Shown one piece after another: positions 8,113-18,148 of a stretch of DNA of 64,000 nucleotides. The notes under the pieces were generated by a model. It had not been told where the DNA came from. It saw only the letters and a program-made list of their open reading frames with translations, and searched no databases. A program made the translations under genes and the position numbers. Source of the stretch: Butyrivibrio hungatei NK4A153 (GTDB lineage: Bacteria; Bacillota; Clostridia; Lachnospirales; Lachnospiraceae); assembly GCF_000424465.1 (NCBI RefSeq), contig NZ_AUJY01000012.1:62001-126000 (forward strand), written 5' to 3'. Position 1 is the first letter of the stretch; the number at the start of each line of letters is the position of its first letter.

Positions 8113-9249
8113 ATGAGTGAAAATAATAGAAGAGAAAAAATACTTGATGTCAAAGATCTTGACATCACCTTTAAGACTACCGCGGGAAAAGTACATGCGA
8201 TCCGCGGAGTAAATTTAGAGCTTTATCAGGGCGAGACTGTTGCTATAGTTGGGGAGTCAGGTTCGGGAAAATCTGTAACGATGCGTGCTGCAATGGGTAT
8301 CCTTGCCAAGAACGCCGAGGTTAATTCGGGAGAGATCATCTACAGATATCGCGATAACAAAGGCGGGATTGATTATAACCCTGACAGTGATGAGACTGCG
8401 CAGTGGAAAGAAGCAGATATTTTAAAGCAGGACAAAAAGTGGATCAGAAAGCATATCAACGGTCGAAGGATGGCAATGGTATTTCAGGATCCGATGACAA
8501 GCCTTGATCCTACAATGACTATCGGCAAGCAGATCATGGAAGGCATGATCTGGCATTACAAGCTTGATAAAGCAGATGCATATAAAAGATCGGTAGAGCT
8601 TTTAAAGGAAGTCGGTATTGAGGATGCAGAAAAGAGAATGAAGCAGTATCCGCATCAGCTATCCGGTGGTATGAGACAGCGAGTGGTTATAGCAATAGCT
8701 CTTTCCTGTAATCCGGATCTTCTTATCTGCGACGAGCCTACAACAGCTCTTGACGTTAATATTCAGGCCAAGATCCTTGAACTTATCAAAAAGGTTCAGA
8801 AGGAAAGAGATATTGCGGTTATCTATATTACCCATGATCTCGGAGTTGTGGCTAAGGTTGCGGATTACGTAAATGTTATGTATGCAGGTAAGATTGTAGA
8901 AGTCGGTAAGATCAATGAGATATTCTACGATCCGAGACATCCGTATACCTGGGGACTTTTATCGGCTATGCCCGATCTTGGAACTGACGATGACAGACTT
9001 TATACGATTCCGGGTTCACCACCGAATCTTTTGCATGAAAAAGAGGGTGATGCTTTTGCTCCAAGAAATGCTTATGCTCTGGAGATTGACGACAAGCTTG
9101 AGCCACCTATGTTCAAGATAACAGAAAGTCATTTTGCAGCAACATGGCTTCTTGATGAGAGGGCACCAAAGGTTGAGATGCCGGCAGAACTAAAGGCAAG
9201 AATTCAGAGAATGAAAAAGGAGGCACAGGCAAATGGCAGCGAATTATAA
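8113..9249 (+). CDS. oppD: Oligopeptide ABC transporter ATPase OppD
   Basis: A 378-residue ATPase subunit. Walker A (GESGSGKS) lies near residue 50, the signature LSGGMRQR near 183, and Walker B with [10 protein letters not shown] near 205. The C-terminal extension of about 100 residues found in OppD/DppD is present, but the cysteine cluster seen in many [4Fe-4S]-type OppD/F proteins is not obvious. The gene overlaps oppF by 17 bases. It pairs with OppF to drive peptide import. Confidence 0.95.
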   Translation: MSENNRREKILDVKDLDITFKTTAGKVHAIRGVNLELYQGETVAIVGESGSGKSVTMRAAMGILAKNAEVNSGEIIYRYRDNKGGIDYNPDSDETAQWKEADILKQDKKWIRKHINGRRMAMVFQDPMTSLDPTMTIGKQIMEGMIWHYKLDKADAYKRSVELLKEVGIEDAEKRMKQYPHQLSGGMRQRVVIAIALSCNPDLLICDEPTTALDVNIQAKILELIKKVQKERDIAVIYITHDLGVVAKVADYVNVMYAGKIVEVGKINEIFYDPRHPYTWGLLSAMPDLGTDDDRLYTIPGSPPNLLHEKEGDAFAPRNAYALEIDDKLEPPMFKITESHFAATWLLDERAPKVEMPAELKARIQRMKKEAQANGSEL

Positions 9250-10171
9250 TGCAGCGCCTCTCCTTGAAGTAGAGGGACTTAGGCAGTATTTTCCCGTCAG
9301 TAAGACATTTACGGTTAAGGCTGTGGAAAATGTCAGCTTTAAGGTTTATCCGGGCGAAACTTACGGTCTTGTCGGTGAGTCGGGATCGGGAAAATCTACG
9401 ATTGGCAGAAGTATCATAAGACTATACGATCCGACGGACGGTAAGATCACTTTTGACGGAATGGATATTTCCGGAAAGATGAACAAAGAGACCAAGGAAA
9501 ATTTAAGGGTTCAGATGCAGATGATCTTCCAGGATCCGATGGCTTCGCTCAATCCCAGAAAGAAGATCAAAGATATCATCGGAGAAGCCCTTGATATCCA
9601 TCATGTTTGCAAGAGCAAAGAGGAAAGGGATAAAAAAGTAGAGGCAATCCTTAATAAGGTTGGACTTGCCAAGGAGCATGCGGACCGCTATCCTCATCAG
9701 TTTTCGGGCGGGCAGAGGCAGAGAGTCGGTATTGCAAGAGCTCTTATCTTGAATCCCAAGCTTGTTATAGCCGATGAGTGCATTTCTGCACTTGATGTTT
9801 CCATTCAGGCACAGGTCGTAAACCTTATGAAGGACATTCAGGAGGAACTTGGAACAGCATATCTTTTCATTGCACATGATCTTTCAATGGTTAAGTATAT
9901 TTCGGACAGGATAGGTGTTTTGCACTTGGGACATCTTCTTGAGACAGGTACAACGGATGAAATTTTTAATAATCCGATTCATCCATATACAAAGAGTCTT
10001 TTATCGGCAATTCCTATTCCCAATCCTGAGCTTGAGAAGAATCGTGAAGCAATAAGTTACGACTACAAGACATCGGGACTTGACTACAACAAAGGAACGG
10101 AACATCTGGTTGACGGAACTCATTTTGTGAAGTGTACGGATGAAGAATTCGAGGCTTGGACAAGGGTATAA
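9233..10171 (+). CDS. oppF: Oligopeptide ABC transporter ATPase OppF
   Basis: The second ATPase subunit has 312 residues. Walker A is GESGSGKST (about 47-55), the signature FSGGQRQR is near 160, and the Walker B region reads ADECISALDVS, with cysteine replacing the usual proline after the catalytic glutamate. The start lies inside the end of oppD, with AGGAGG ten bases before the ATG. This is the last gene of the opp operon; a terminator follows at 10220. Confidence 0.95.
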   Translation: MAANYNAAPLLEVEGLRQYFPVSKTFTVKAVENVSFKVYPGETYGLVGESGSGKSTIGRSIIRLYDPTDGKITFDGMDISGKMNKETKENLRVQMQMIFQDPMASLNPRKKIKDIIGEALDIHHVCKSKEERDKKVEAILNKVGLAKEHADRYPHQFSGGQRQRVGIARALILNPKLVIADECISALDVSIQAQVVNLMKDIQEELGTAYLFIAHDLSMVKYISDRIGVLHLGHLLETGTTDEIFNNPIHPYTKSLLSAIPIPNPELEKNREAISYDYKTSGLDYNKGTEHLVDGTHFVKCTDEEFEAWTRV

Positions 10172-10219
10172 TAGCATTGCGAAAATAGATTGTGCACAAG
10201 ATAAAATGGTGTTAGAATC

Positions 10220-10253
10220 GTGGATATGGATAAAAGTTCATATCCACTTTTTT
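10220..10253 (+). terminator. Terminator of the opp operon
   Basis: A nine-base stem GTGGATATG/CATATCCAC with a ten-base loop is followed by TTTTTT. A promoter-like pair (TTGTGC at 10190 and TAGAAT at 10213, 17 apart) lies just upstream, so a very short transcript ending here is conceivable, but the simplest reading is the end of opp. Confidence 0.9.
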
Positions 10254-10293
10254 CGTTAAACAACGAAATGATTTTGTATAAGGAGTATCATAC

Positions 10294-10764
10294 ATGACAG
10301 ATTACAAGTTGCTTGCTGCACAGATAAAAGTTATGGCAGAAGATGAACCTAATTTCATTCCGGTGTTGTCCAATGCCTCAGCGCTTTTATATGGCAATAT
10401 GGAAGACCTGAACTGGGCAGGTTTTTACCTTATGGATAAAGGATCTCTTTTACTTGGGCCATTCCAGGGAAAAGTTGCATGCATCAGAATCCGGCTTGGA
10501 AAGGGTGTTTGCGGAACAGCGGCAGAAAACGATGAGACACAGCTTGTTGCGAATGTTCACGAATTTGCAGGACATATCGCATGTGACAGTGCGTCCAATT
10601 CGGAGATTGTTGTACCGCTTCACAAAGATGGCAAGGTTGTGGGAGTGCTTGATATAGACAGCCCCAGCCTTAACAGATTTAACGAAGATGACAAGGCAGG
10701 ACTTGAACTGTTTGCAAAGACTTTGGAAGAAGTAATAGATTTTTCCACAGTTTCTTTTGATTAA
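10294..10764 (+). CDS. msrC: Free methionine-(R)-sulfoxide reductase (GAF domain)
   Basis: This 156-residue single GAF-domain protein matches the fRMsr (MsrC) family, which reduces free methionine-R-sulfoxide in the cytosol using thioredoxin. Three cysteines fall at residues 63, 73 and 97, in the segments ACIRI, GVCGTA and HIACDSASNSEIV. Their spacing of 10 and 24 is the same as for the three redox cysteines of the E. coli enzyme. AAGGAG precedes the ATG by eight bases. The gene is 24 bases upstream of the threonine-aldolase-like gene and probably co-transcribed with it. No clear promoter was found between the opp terminator and this start. Confidence 0.9.
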   Translation: MTDYKLLAAQIKVMAEDEPNFIPVLSNASALLYGNMEDLNWAGFYLMDKGSLLLGPFQGKVACIRIRLGKGVCGTAAENDETQLVANVHEFAGHIACDSASNSEIVVPLHKDGKVVGVLDIDSPSLNRFNEDDKAGLELFAKTLEEVIDFSTVSFD

Positions 10765-10788
10765 TAAAAGCATAAAGAGGACAAGAGT

Positions 10789-11859
10789 ATGGATAATAGA
10801 ATTTCATTTTCCAGTGATTATACAAAGGGCGCGCATCCGCAGATCTTAAAGCGCCTTACGGAGACAAATTTTGAGCAGATAGACGGTTACGGCACGGATG
10901 AGTACTGCAAGAGCGCTGCCGAGAAGATAAAGAAAGTGTGCGGATGTCCTGACGGAGAGGTCTTTTTCCTTGTAGGCGGAACGCAGACCAATCAGACAAT
11001 AATCGATATGCTCCTTCAGCCATATGAGGGAATCGTTGCGGCTGAAACCGGACATATTGCGGCACATGAGGCGGGCGCCATTGAGCATGCGGGACACAAG
11101 GTACTTACGGTTCCCGGACGCGGAGAAGAGAAGGCTACTGAGAAATACGGATCGGATATAGGTAAGTTGTCCGCAGCCGAAGTGGATAAGCTTATTTCAA
11201 ATTTCTATGATGACGCAAACCATGAGCACATGGTATTTCCGGGAGCGGTTTATATTTCGCATCCCACAGAATACGGAACTCTTTATACGAAAAAAGAACT
11301 TGAGAGTATCTCAAGTGTCTGCAAGAAGTATAATATTCCGCTCTTTATAGACGGAGCAAGGCTCGGATACGGTCTTATGAGCAAAAGAACCGATGTGACT
11401 ATAGAGGATATCGCAAAATATGCGGATGTTTTCTATATCGGCGGTACTAAGGTCGGCGCGCTCTTTGGCGAAGCGGTTGTTTTCACCAAAGGCGTAACAA
11501 CGAAGCATCCGATTCCTGTGATCAAGCAGCACGGTGCACTTCTTGCAAAGGGATGGCTTCTTGGACTTCAGTTTGACACATTGTTTACTGACAATCTCTA
11601 CTTTGATATCAGCAAAAAAGCTATCGAAGCGGCAGATCTGTTAAAAGAAGGTCTTAAGAGCAAAGGATACAAGATATTCCTTGATTCTCCCACAAACCAG
11701 CAATTTGTTGTGGTTTCCAATGAAAAATTGGAGGAGCTTAGCAAGAATGTCAGATACGGATTCTGGGAGAAATACGACGAAGATCATACCGTAATCAGAT
11801 TCGCAACAGATTGGGCTACCGAGACAGCCGATGTTGAGAGGCTTCTTAGCTATTTATGA
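10789..11859 (+). CDS. Threonine aldolase family PLP enzyme
   Basis: The 356-residue product belongs to the beta-eliminating lyase/low-specificity threonine aldolase group of fold-type I PLP enzymes. Such enzymes cleave L-threonine or allo-threonine to glycine and acetaldehyde, or act on related beta-hydroxy amino acids. The N-terminal SSDYTKGAHPQIL and VGGTQTNQT segments bind substrate and cofactor. The acidic residue that contacts the PLP ring lies in FIDGARLGYGL (about 187), and the Schiff-base lysine lies in GGTKVGALFG (about 221). Length is normal. True substrate is uncertain; ltaE-like is the best guess. Confidence 0.85.
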   Translation: MDNRISFSSDYTKGAHPQILKRLTETNFEQIDGYGTDEYCKSAAEKIKKVCGCPDGEVFFLVGGTQTNQTIIDMLLQPYEGIVAAETGHIAAHEAGAIEHAGHKVLTVPGRGEEKATEKYGSDIGKLSAAEVDKLISNFYDDANHEHMVFPGAVYISHPTEYGTLYTKKELESISSVCKKYNIPLFIDGARLGYGLMSKRTDVTIEDIAKYADVFYIGGTKVGALFGEAVVFTKGVTTKHPIPVIKQHGALLAKGWLLGLQFDTLFTDNLYFDISKKAIEAADLLKEGLKSKGYKIFLDSPTNQQFVVVSNEKLEELSKNVRYGFWEKYDEDHTVIRFATDWATETADVERLLSYL

Positions 11860-11893
11860 TAATCTGGTTAGCTTAGCAGGCTAAAAATCAGAC

Positions 11894-11925
11894 TTGCGTA
11901 TTTAGGAGATTAGTAGTAATATAAT
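11894..11925 (+). promoter_or_regulatory. Probable promoter of the T-box-ileS transcript
   Basis: A perfect -10 TATAAT lies at 11920-11925. The best -35 is TTGCGT at 11894-11899, but its 20-base spacer is long, so only the -10 is convincing. The T-box leader begins about 25 bases downstream. Confidence 0.5.
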
Positions 11926-11944
11926 GCATTATTAAAGAAGATAA

Positions 11945-12217
11945 AAAAGCTATGACGAAGACAGTACGCAGTATTTGAAAGCTTTCAGAGAGCCGGTGGT
12001 CGGTGCGAACCGGTGCGAGTAGGAACTGACAGAAAATCACTTCTGAGCTGCGAAATCGAAATGACAGTAGATTTTGACGTGTATCCCGGCGTTAACGGGG
12101 AGCGTATTCAACCGGGATGTTGTATGACAGCTCTTGGCGCGTATGTGTAAACAGGTGGTATAACGAGTGTAAATTAACGACCTCGTCCTTTTTACAAAAA
12201 AGGACGAGGTCTTATTT
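11945..12217 (+). promoter_or_regulatory. T-box riboswitch (isoleucine) of ileS
   Basis: The leader upstream of ileS has T-box architecture. Stem I includes CAGAGAGCCGG and ends with AAAATCACTTCTGAGCTG, in which ATC at 12036-12038 is the likely isoleucine specifier. The T-box core ACAGGTGGTATAACG lies at 12151-12165. Its UGGU would pair with the ACCA end of uncharged tRNA-Ile. AGGT and CG (12153-12156, 12164-12165) can pair with CG and ACCT (12178-12183) to form the antiterminator. That competes with the terminator stem at 12179-12211 (GACCTCGTCC and its complement), which is followed by TTATTTATT. Uncharged tRNA-Ile should therefore switch ileS on. Confidence 0.9.
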
Positions 12218-12240
12218 ATTTGAAAGAGAGGAGTTTTCAA

Positions 12241-15200
12241 ATGTATAACAAAGTTGAAACAGACATGAACTTTGTCGGCAGAGAAAAGAAGATTGAAGAG
12301 TTCTGGAAAAAAGAAGACATTTTCAAAAAAAGTGTAGATACCAGAAGCAAGGGTGAAATGTATATGTTCTATGACGGCCCTCCGACAGCTAACGGAAAGC
12401 CTCATATCGGACACGTTCTTACACGTGCTATCAAGGATATGATTCCCAGATACCGTACAATGAAGGGTTATACAGTTCCTCGTAAGGCAGGCTGGGACAC
12501 ACACGGTCTTCCTGTTGAGCTTGAAGTTGAGAAACTCCTTAATCTTGATGGAAAAGAGCAGATTGAAGAATACGGAATGGAGCCCTTCATCCAGAAATGT
12601 AAGGAATCCGTATGGAAATATAAGGGAATGTGGGAGGATTTCTCCGGCACAGTAGGTTTCTGGGCTGATATGGAGCACCCCTACATCACATATGATGACA
12701 ATTTCATCGAGTCCGAGTGGTGGGCTCTTAACGAGATCTGGAAAAAAGGTCTTCTTTACAAGGGCTTCAAGGTAGTTCCTTACTGTCCTCGTTGTGGAAC
12801 ACCTCTTTCATCACACGAGGTTGCTCAGGGCTATAAGCTTTTGAAAGAGCGTACAGCGGTAGTTCGTTTCAAGGTAAAGGATGAGGATGCTTATTTCCTT
12901 GCATGGACAACAACACCTTGGACACTTCCTTCAAATATCGGTCTTTGCGTTAACCCTGATGAGAAATATATCAAGGTTAAGGCTGTTGACGGCAATGTAT
13001 ATTATCTTGCCGAGGCACTTGCAGATAAGGTGCTTGGCTCTCTTGTAAAAGAAGAAGGTCAGAAGGCGTACGAAGTTCTCGAAACATACGTAGGAACAGA
13101 CCTTGAGTACAAAGAGTATGAGCCTTTGTATCAGTGTGCGGCTGATGAAGCTCAGAAACAGCATAAGAAAGCATTCTTTATCTATTGTGATACATATGTA
13201 ACCATGTCAGACGGTACAGGTATCGTACATATCGCTCCTGCATTCGGTGAAGACGATGCTCGTGTCGGACGTAAGTATGACGCTCCTCTTGTACAGATGG
13301 TAGATTCAGAGGGTAAATTAAGACCCGAGACACCTTTTGGCGGAATGAGATGTAAGCCTACTCAGAAAGAAATGGATGAGGGCGCTGTAAGTGCGGATCC
13401 CGAGGTATTAAAAGATCTTGATAAGAGAGGTCTTTTGTTCGCTGCACCTAAGATGGAGCACGATTATCCTCACTGCTGGAGATGTGGAACACCCCTTCTT
13501 TACTATGCTCGTTCATCTTGGTTCATCAAGGTTACAGAAGTTAAGGACGACCTTATCCGCAACAACAAAGAGATCAACTGGATTCCTGAGTCAATCGGTA
13601 AGGGACGTTTCGGTGACTGGCTTGAGAATATTCAGGACTGGGGTATCTCACGTGACAGATATTGGGGAACACCTCTTAATATCTGGGAGTGTGATGACTG
13701 CGGACACCAGCTTTCAGTTGGTTCAAGAAAAGAGCTCGCTGAGCTTTCCGGAGATCCTTCAGCTGAGACTACAGAACTTCACAGACCTTATATTGATAAA
13801 TTTGAGATTACTTGTCCTAAGTGCGGCAAGAAAATGCACCGTGTAAAAGAAGTTATCGACTGCTGGTTCGATTCAGGAGCAATGCCTTTCGCTCAGCTCC
13901 ACTATCCATTTGAGAACAAGGAACTCTTTGAGAAGCAGTTCCCTGCTCAGTTCATTTCGGAAGCTGTCGATCAGACAAGAGGATGGTTCTATTCACTTCA
14001 TGCTGAGGCAACACTTCTTTTCAACAAGCCTGCGTTTAAGAACGTTATAGTTCTCGGACTTGTACAGGATGAAAACGGACAGAAGATGAGTAAGTCCAAG
14101 GGAAATGCGGTAGATCCTTTTGATGCACTTGCAAAGTACGGCGCAGATGCGATCAGATGGTACTTCTATGTAAACAGCGCGCCTTGGCTTCCAAGCCGTT
14201 TCTCAGGTGATGCGGTTCAGGAAGGACAGCGTAAGTTCCTCGGAACACTTTGGAATACATATGCATTCTTTGTGCTTTATGCAAATATCGATGGATTTGA
14301 TGCGGCTAATTACAAGCTTGAGCCCGATAAGCTCACTGTAATGGATAAATGGCTTCTTTCAAAACTTAATAGCTGCGTAAAAGCGGTTGATGAAAACCTT
14401 GAAAATTACAGAATCCCTGAGGCAGGAAAAGCCCTTGATAACTTTGTTGACGAGATGTCCAACTGGTATGTTCGTCGCAGCAGAGAGCGTTTCTGGGCAA
14501 AGGGAATGGAACAGGATAAGATTTCTGCTTACATGACTCTTTACACTGCACTTGTAACAATCTGCAAGGCTGCAGCACCGATGGTTCCTTTCATGACTGA
14601 GGAAATCTATCAGAATCTTGTAAGAAAGAGTTTTGCTGATGCTCCCGAGAGTATCCATCTCTGCGACTTCCCTGTTGCGGATGAAGCGTTCATCGACAAG
14701 AAGCTTGAGAAGGATATGGAAGAAGTTCTTGATATCGTAGTTCTCGGACGTGCGGCAAGAAATGCAGCCAACATCAAGAACCGTCAGCCTATCGGAACAA
14801 TGTACGTTAAGGCAGAAGAGACTGTAGGAGAGTTCTACAAAGAGATCATCAGAGAAGAGCTCAACGTTAAGGAAGTATCTTTCACAGATGATGTAAGAGA
14901 CTTCACAAGCTACAGCTTCAAGCCTCAGCTTAAGACACTCGGACCTAAGTACGGCAAGAACATCGGAGCTATCAAGGCTTATCTTGAGAAGCTTGACGGA
15001 AATGCCACAATGGACGAGCTTAATACAAACGGTAGCATCAAATTCAATGTAAATGATGTTGATGTAGAGCTTGTTAAGGAAGATCTTCTTATCGAGATCG
15101 CGCAGAAGGAAGGCTTCATTTCACAGGAGAACTGGGGAATTACTGTTGTTCTTGATACAAACCTTTCAGAAGAGCTTATCAAAGAAGGATTTGTACTTGA

Positions 15201-15432
15201 AGTTATCAGTAAGATCCAGACAATGCGTAAGGATTCCGGCTTTGAAGTAATGGATCACATCAAAGTATCACTTAACGGAAACGATAAGCTTGCAGCAATC
15301 GTCAAGGATAATAACGACAGCATCGCAACCAAGGTTCTTGCTAATGAGATCGTATTCGGTACAGACGTTGCCAATGCAAAAGAATGGGATATCAACGGCG
15401 AGAAAGTTACTATCGGCGTAGAGAAAGTCTGA
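12241..15432 (+). CDS. ileS: Isoleucyl-tRNA synthetase
   Basis: This cytosolic enzyme charges tRNA-Ile. It has 1063 residues from the ATG at 12241, preceded by GAGAGGAG; an in-frame TTG at 12220 is less likely. The class I HIGH motif is at about 55-58 (within GKPHIGHVL) and KMSKSKGN is at about 615. The CP1 editing domain contains the segment GWDTHGLPVE and later AWTTTPWTLPSN. Cysteine pairs CPRCG (about 181) and CPKCG (about 524) may bind zinc. The length and the GWDTHGLPVE/GFWADMEHPY segments resemble the longer, eukaryote-like IleRS2 type rather than the roughly 930-residue IleRS1 type. Controlled by the T-box upstream. Confidence 0.96.
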   Translation: MYNKVETDMNFVGREKKIEEFWKKEDIFKKSVDTRSKGEMYMFYDGPPTANGKPHIGHVLTRAIKDMIPRYRTMKGYTVPRKAGWDTHGLPVELEVEKLLNLDGKEQIEEYGMEPFIQKCKESVWKYKGMWEDFSGTVGFWADMEHPYITYDDNFIESEWWALNEIWKKGLLYKGFKVVPYCPRCGTPLSSHEVAQGYKLLKERTAVVRFKVKDEDAYFLAWTTTPWTLPSNIGLCVNPDEKYIKVKAVDGNVYYLAEALADKVLGSLVKEEGQKAYEVLETYVGTDLEYKEYEPLYQCAADEAQKQHKKAFFIYCDTYVTMSDGTGIVHIAPAFGEDDARVGRKYDAPLVQMVDSEGKLRPETPFGGMRCKPTQKEMDEGAVSADPEVLKDLDKRGLLFAAPKMEHDYPHCWRCGTPLLYYARSSWFIKVTEVKDDLIRNNKEINWIPESIGKGRFGDWLENIQDWGISRDRYWGTPLNIWECDDCGHQLSVGSRKELAELSGDPSAETTELHRPYIDKFEITCPKCGKKMHRVKEVIDCWFDSGAMPFAQLHYPFENKELFEKQFPAQFISEAVDQTRGWFYSLHAEATLLFNKPAFKNVIVLGLVQDENGQKMSKSKGNAVDPFDALAKYGADAIRWYFYVNSAPWLPSRFSGDAVQEGQRKFLGTLWNTYAFFVLYANIDGFDAANYKLEPDKLTVMDKWLLSKLNSCVKAVDENLENYRIPEAGKALDNFVDEMSNWYVRRSRERFWAKGMEQDKISAYMTLYTALVTICKAAAPMVPFMTEEIYQNLVRKSFADAPESIHLCDFPVADEAFIDKKLEKDMEEVLDIVVLGRAARNAANIKNRQPIGTMYVKAEETVGEFYKEIIREELNVKEVSFTDDVRDFTSYSFKPQLKTLGPKYGKNIGAIKAYLEKLDGNATMDELNTNGSIKFNVNDVDVELVKEDLLIEIAQKEGFISQENWGITVVLDTNLSEELIKEGFVLEVISKIQTMRKDSGFEVMDHIKVSLNGNDKLAAIVKDNNDSIATKVLANEIVFGTDVANAKEWDINGEKVTIGVEKV

Positions 15433-15451
15433 TATATTATTGTTAAAACGT

Positions 15452-15490
15452 ATAGCCTTAGGGAAACAAGATTTCTCTAAGGCTATTTTT
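15452..15490 (+). terminator. Terminator after ileS
   Basis: A ten-base stem ATAGCCTTAG/CTAAGGCTAT with further pairing GGAAA/TTTCT inside is followed by TTTTT. Confidence 0.9.
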
Positions 15491-15592
15491 GTGCCTTTAT
15501 ATGAGTGGAATAATAGTCGGTTTTGCGGTAAAATATTAACGTAACAGTCTCGATAGGAAAAATATCATCGCAATATTTTTTTAGGAGGCAGC

Positions 15593-18073
15593 ATGAAGAA
15601 GAAAACATTACCTTTTGACAAAGAATTGTTTGTGCGAAGCGTGTTGTATAATGTGAAGACTCTTTACAGGAAAACAATGGAAGAGGCTACTCCGCAGGAA
15701 ATATATCAGGCTTCGGCGTATGCTATAAAAGATGCAATCATAGATCACTGGATGACTACTCAGAAAGCTGCGGCAGAGCAGGATCCTAAGATAGTTTACT
15801 ATATGTCCATGGAATTTCTCATGGGTAGGGCATTTGGGAACAATCTTATAAATCTTCAGGCTTATAAAGCGGTAAAAGAGGCTTTGGATGAGCTTGGAAT
15901 AGACGTTAATGTCGTAGAGGACCAGGAACCCGATCCCGCGCTTGGAAACGGTGGTCTTGGAAGACTTGCGGCATGTTTCCTCGATTCTTTGGCAACTCTT
16001 GGGTATATGGCTTACGGTTGCGGAATCCGCTATAAGTATGGAATGTTCAAGCAGACTATCCGTGACGGTTATCAGGTCGAAGTGCCGGACGCGTGGCTTG
16101 AAAACGGCAATCCTTTTGAACTTAGAAGAAATGAATACGCCAAAGAGGTTAAGTTTGGCGGATATGTAAATGTCTATACCGATGATACCGGAAGGACAGT
16201 ATTTAAACAGGAAGGATATCAGGTTGTAAGAGCAATTCCGTACGATCTTCCTATCCTCGGATACGGAAACGGTATGGTCAACACCTTGAGAATATGGGAT
16301 GCGGAGCCGATACAGTGCTTCCAGCTTGATTCTTTTGATAAGGGCGATTATCAGAAAGCTGTAGAGCAGGAGAACCTTGCAAGCCAGCTTTGCGAAGTTC
16401 TTTACCCGAACGACAATCATATCGCGGGAAAAGAGCTCAGATTAAAACAGCAGTATTTCTTTATATCCGCATCGGTGCAGACTGCGCTTAAGAGATACCT
16501 AAAGGATCATGACAATATCAAGAAATTCTACACAAAAGCAGTATTCCAGCTTAACGATACACATCCGACTGTTGCGGTTGCCGAACTTATGCGTCTTCTT
16601 ATGGACGAGTATTATCTCACCTGGGATGAGGCGTGGGAAGTAACTGTTAAGACATGCTGCTATACGAACCACACCATAATGTCAGAAGCGCTGGAAAAAT
16701 GGCCGGTTGATTTGTTCCAGAGACTTTTGCCCAGAATATATCAGATTGTTGATGAGATAAACAGAAGATTTGTGGATCAGATAATGAGACAGTACACAAA
16801 TTCTCCGGGAATGGATGTTCAGTCCAAGATAAGGAGCATGGCAATTCTCTATGACAATCAGGTAAAAATGGCGCACCTTGCGATTGTCGGAGGACATTCT
16901 GTAAACGGCGTTGCTCAGCTTCATACCGAGATTCTTAAGAAGAGAGAGCTTAAGGATTTCTATGAGATGATGCCTGAGAAGTTTAATAATAAAACAAACG
17001 GAATTACTCAGAGAAGATTCCTTCTTCATGCGAATCCTCTTTTGGCAGACTGGATTACGGCAAAGATCGGAGATGGCTGGATAACCGATCTTTCTCAGAT
17101 GGATAAGCTAAAGAGTTATGCGGATGACAAGAAGGCTCAGGCTGAGTTTATGGAGATCAAGCACAAGAATAAAGAGCGTTTGGCGAAATATATTCTTGAG
17201 CACAACAATATTGAAGTCGATCCCAATTCCATATTTGATGTTCAGGTAAAAAGGCTTCATGAATATAAGAGACAGCTCCTTAATATTCTGCAGGTTATGT
17301 ATAAGTATCATGACATCAAGAGCCATCCGAATAAAGACTTTTATCCCAAGACATATATCTTCGGAGCAAAGGCCGCTGCGGGGTACTTAACTGCTAAGCT
17401 AACAATTAAGTTAATTAATTCAGTGGCGGATGTCATCAACAAAGATGCTTCTATCGGAGGCAAGATAAAGGTTGTATTTATCGAGGATTACAGGGTATCA
17501 AACGCTGAACTTATCTTTGCGGCAGCGGATGTTTCCGAGCAGATCTCAACAGCAAGTAAAGAAGCTTCAGGAACGGGAAACATGAAGATGATGCTCAACG
17601 GAGCCGTTACACTTGGAACCATGGACGGTGCCAATGTCGAGATTGTAAATGAAGTGGGTGAAGAGAATGCCTTTATTTTCGGCCTTTCTTCTCAGGAAGT
17701 AATGGACTATGAGAAAAACGGCGGCTATAATCCCATGGACATTTACAATAACAATCCTAACGTAAAGACTGTTCTTAATATGCTGGTTGACGGAACGTTC
17801 TCAAAGAATAAAGAGCTCTTTAGACCGCTTTATAACTGCCTTCTTAATACAAATAATTCTTCGAAGGCCGACCAATACTTTATTTTGAAGGATTTCGAGG
17901 CATACCTTGAGGCGCAGAGAAGAATATCGGAAGCATATGCCGATAAGAAGCGCTGGGCAAGGATGGCTCTTTTGAACACCGCATGCTGCGGAAAGTTTTC
18001 ATCTGACAGAACTATTCAGGAGTATGTAGACGAAGTTTGGAAGCTTGATAAAGTTGAACTTCCCGTAAAGTAA
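15593..18073 (+). CDS. glgP: Glycogen/starch/alpha-glucan phosphorylase
   Basis: The 826-residue enzyme releases glucose-1-phosphate from alpha-1,4-glucans such as glycogen or maltodextrins. N-terminal signatures YYMSMEFLMGR (about 63-73) and ALGNGGLGRLAACFLDS are followed by the GCGIRYKYGMF segment. The PLP-binding lysine lies in EASGTGNMKMMLNG (about 665). Length is typical of the GlgP/MalP family. AGGAGG lies five bases before the ATG. The gene stands alone between two terminators, with no glg neighbours here. Glycogen versus maltodextrin preference cannot be told. Confidence 0.96.
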   Translation: MKKKTLPFDKELFVRSVLYNVKTLYRKTMEEATPQEIYQASAYAIKDAIIDHWMTTQKAAAEQDPKIVYYMSMEFLMGRAFGNNLINLQAYKAVKEALDELGIDVNVVEDQEPDPALGNGGLGRLAACFLDSLATLGYMAYGCGIRYKYGMFKQTIRDGYQVEVPDAWLENGNPFELRRNEYAKEVKFGGYVNVYTDDTGRTVFKQEGYQVVRAIPYDLPILGYGNGMVNTLRIWDAEPIQCFQLDSFDKGDYQKAVEQENLASQLCEVLYPNDNHIAGKELRLKQQYFFISASVQTALKRYLKDHDNIKKFYTKAVFQLNDTHPTVAVAELMRLLMDEYYLTWDEAWEVTVKTCCYTNHTIMSEALEKWPVDLFQRLLPRIYQIVDEINRRFVDQIMRQYTNSPGMDVQSKIRSMAILYDNQVKMAHLAIVGGHSVNGVAQLHTEILKKRELKDFYEMMPEKFNNKTNGITQRRFLLHANPLLADWITAKIGDGWITDLSQMDKLKSYADDKKAQAEFMEIKHKNKERLAKYILEHNNIEVDPNSIFDVQVKRLHEYKRQLLNILQVMYKYHDIKSHPNKDFYPKTYIFGAKAAAGYLTAKLTIKLINSVADVINKDASIGGKIKVVFIEDYRVSNAELIFAAADVSEQISTASKEASGTGNMKMMLNGAVTLGTMDGANVEIVNEVGEENAFIFGLSSQEVMDYEKNGGYNPMDIYNNNPNVKTVLNMLVDGTFSKNKELFRPLYNCLLNTNNSSKADQYFILKDFEAYLEAQRRISEAYADKKRWARMALLNTACCGKFSSDRTIQEYVDEVWKLDKVELPVK

Positions 18074-18096
18074 AAAAGGAATAAGTGCTATAAACA

Positions 18097-18139
18097 GTGG
18101 GTTTCCGGAGAGTTGACCGATTCTTCGGGAACCCATTTT
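18097..18139 (+). terminator. Terminator after glgP
   Basis: An imperfect stem GTGGGTTTCCGGAGA / TCTTCGGGAACCCAT is followed by TTTT and, ten bases later, TTTTT. Confidence 0.75.
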
Positions 18140-18148
18140 GACGCATTT

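Noticed and set aside
10190-10218. Promoter TTGTGC-17-TAGAAT considered as the msrC promoter
   Set aside because: The opp terminator lies between it and msrC, so it could drive msrC only by read-through; kept as a remark rather than a feature.
12037-12678. 213-residue minus-strand frame over the T-box and ileS start
   Set aside because: Antisense to the T-box leader and a conserved synthetase; no ribosome-binding site and no recognisable motif.
15608-16420. 270-residue minus-strand frame within glgP
   Set aside because: Fully antisense to a conserved enzyme; composition is that expected of the reverse strand of a coding region.
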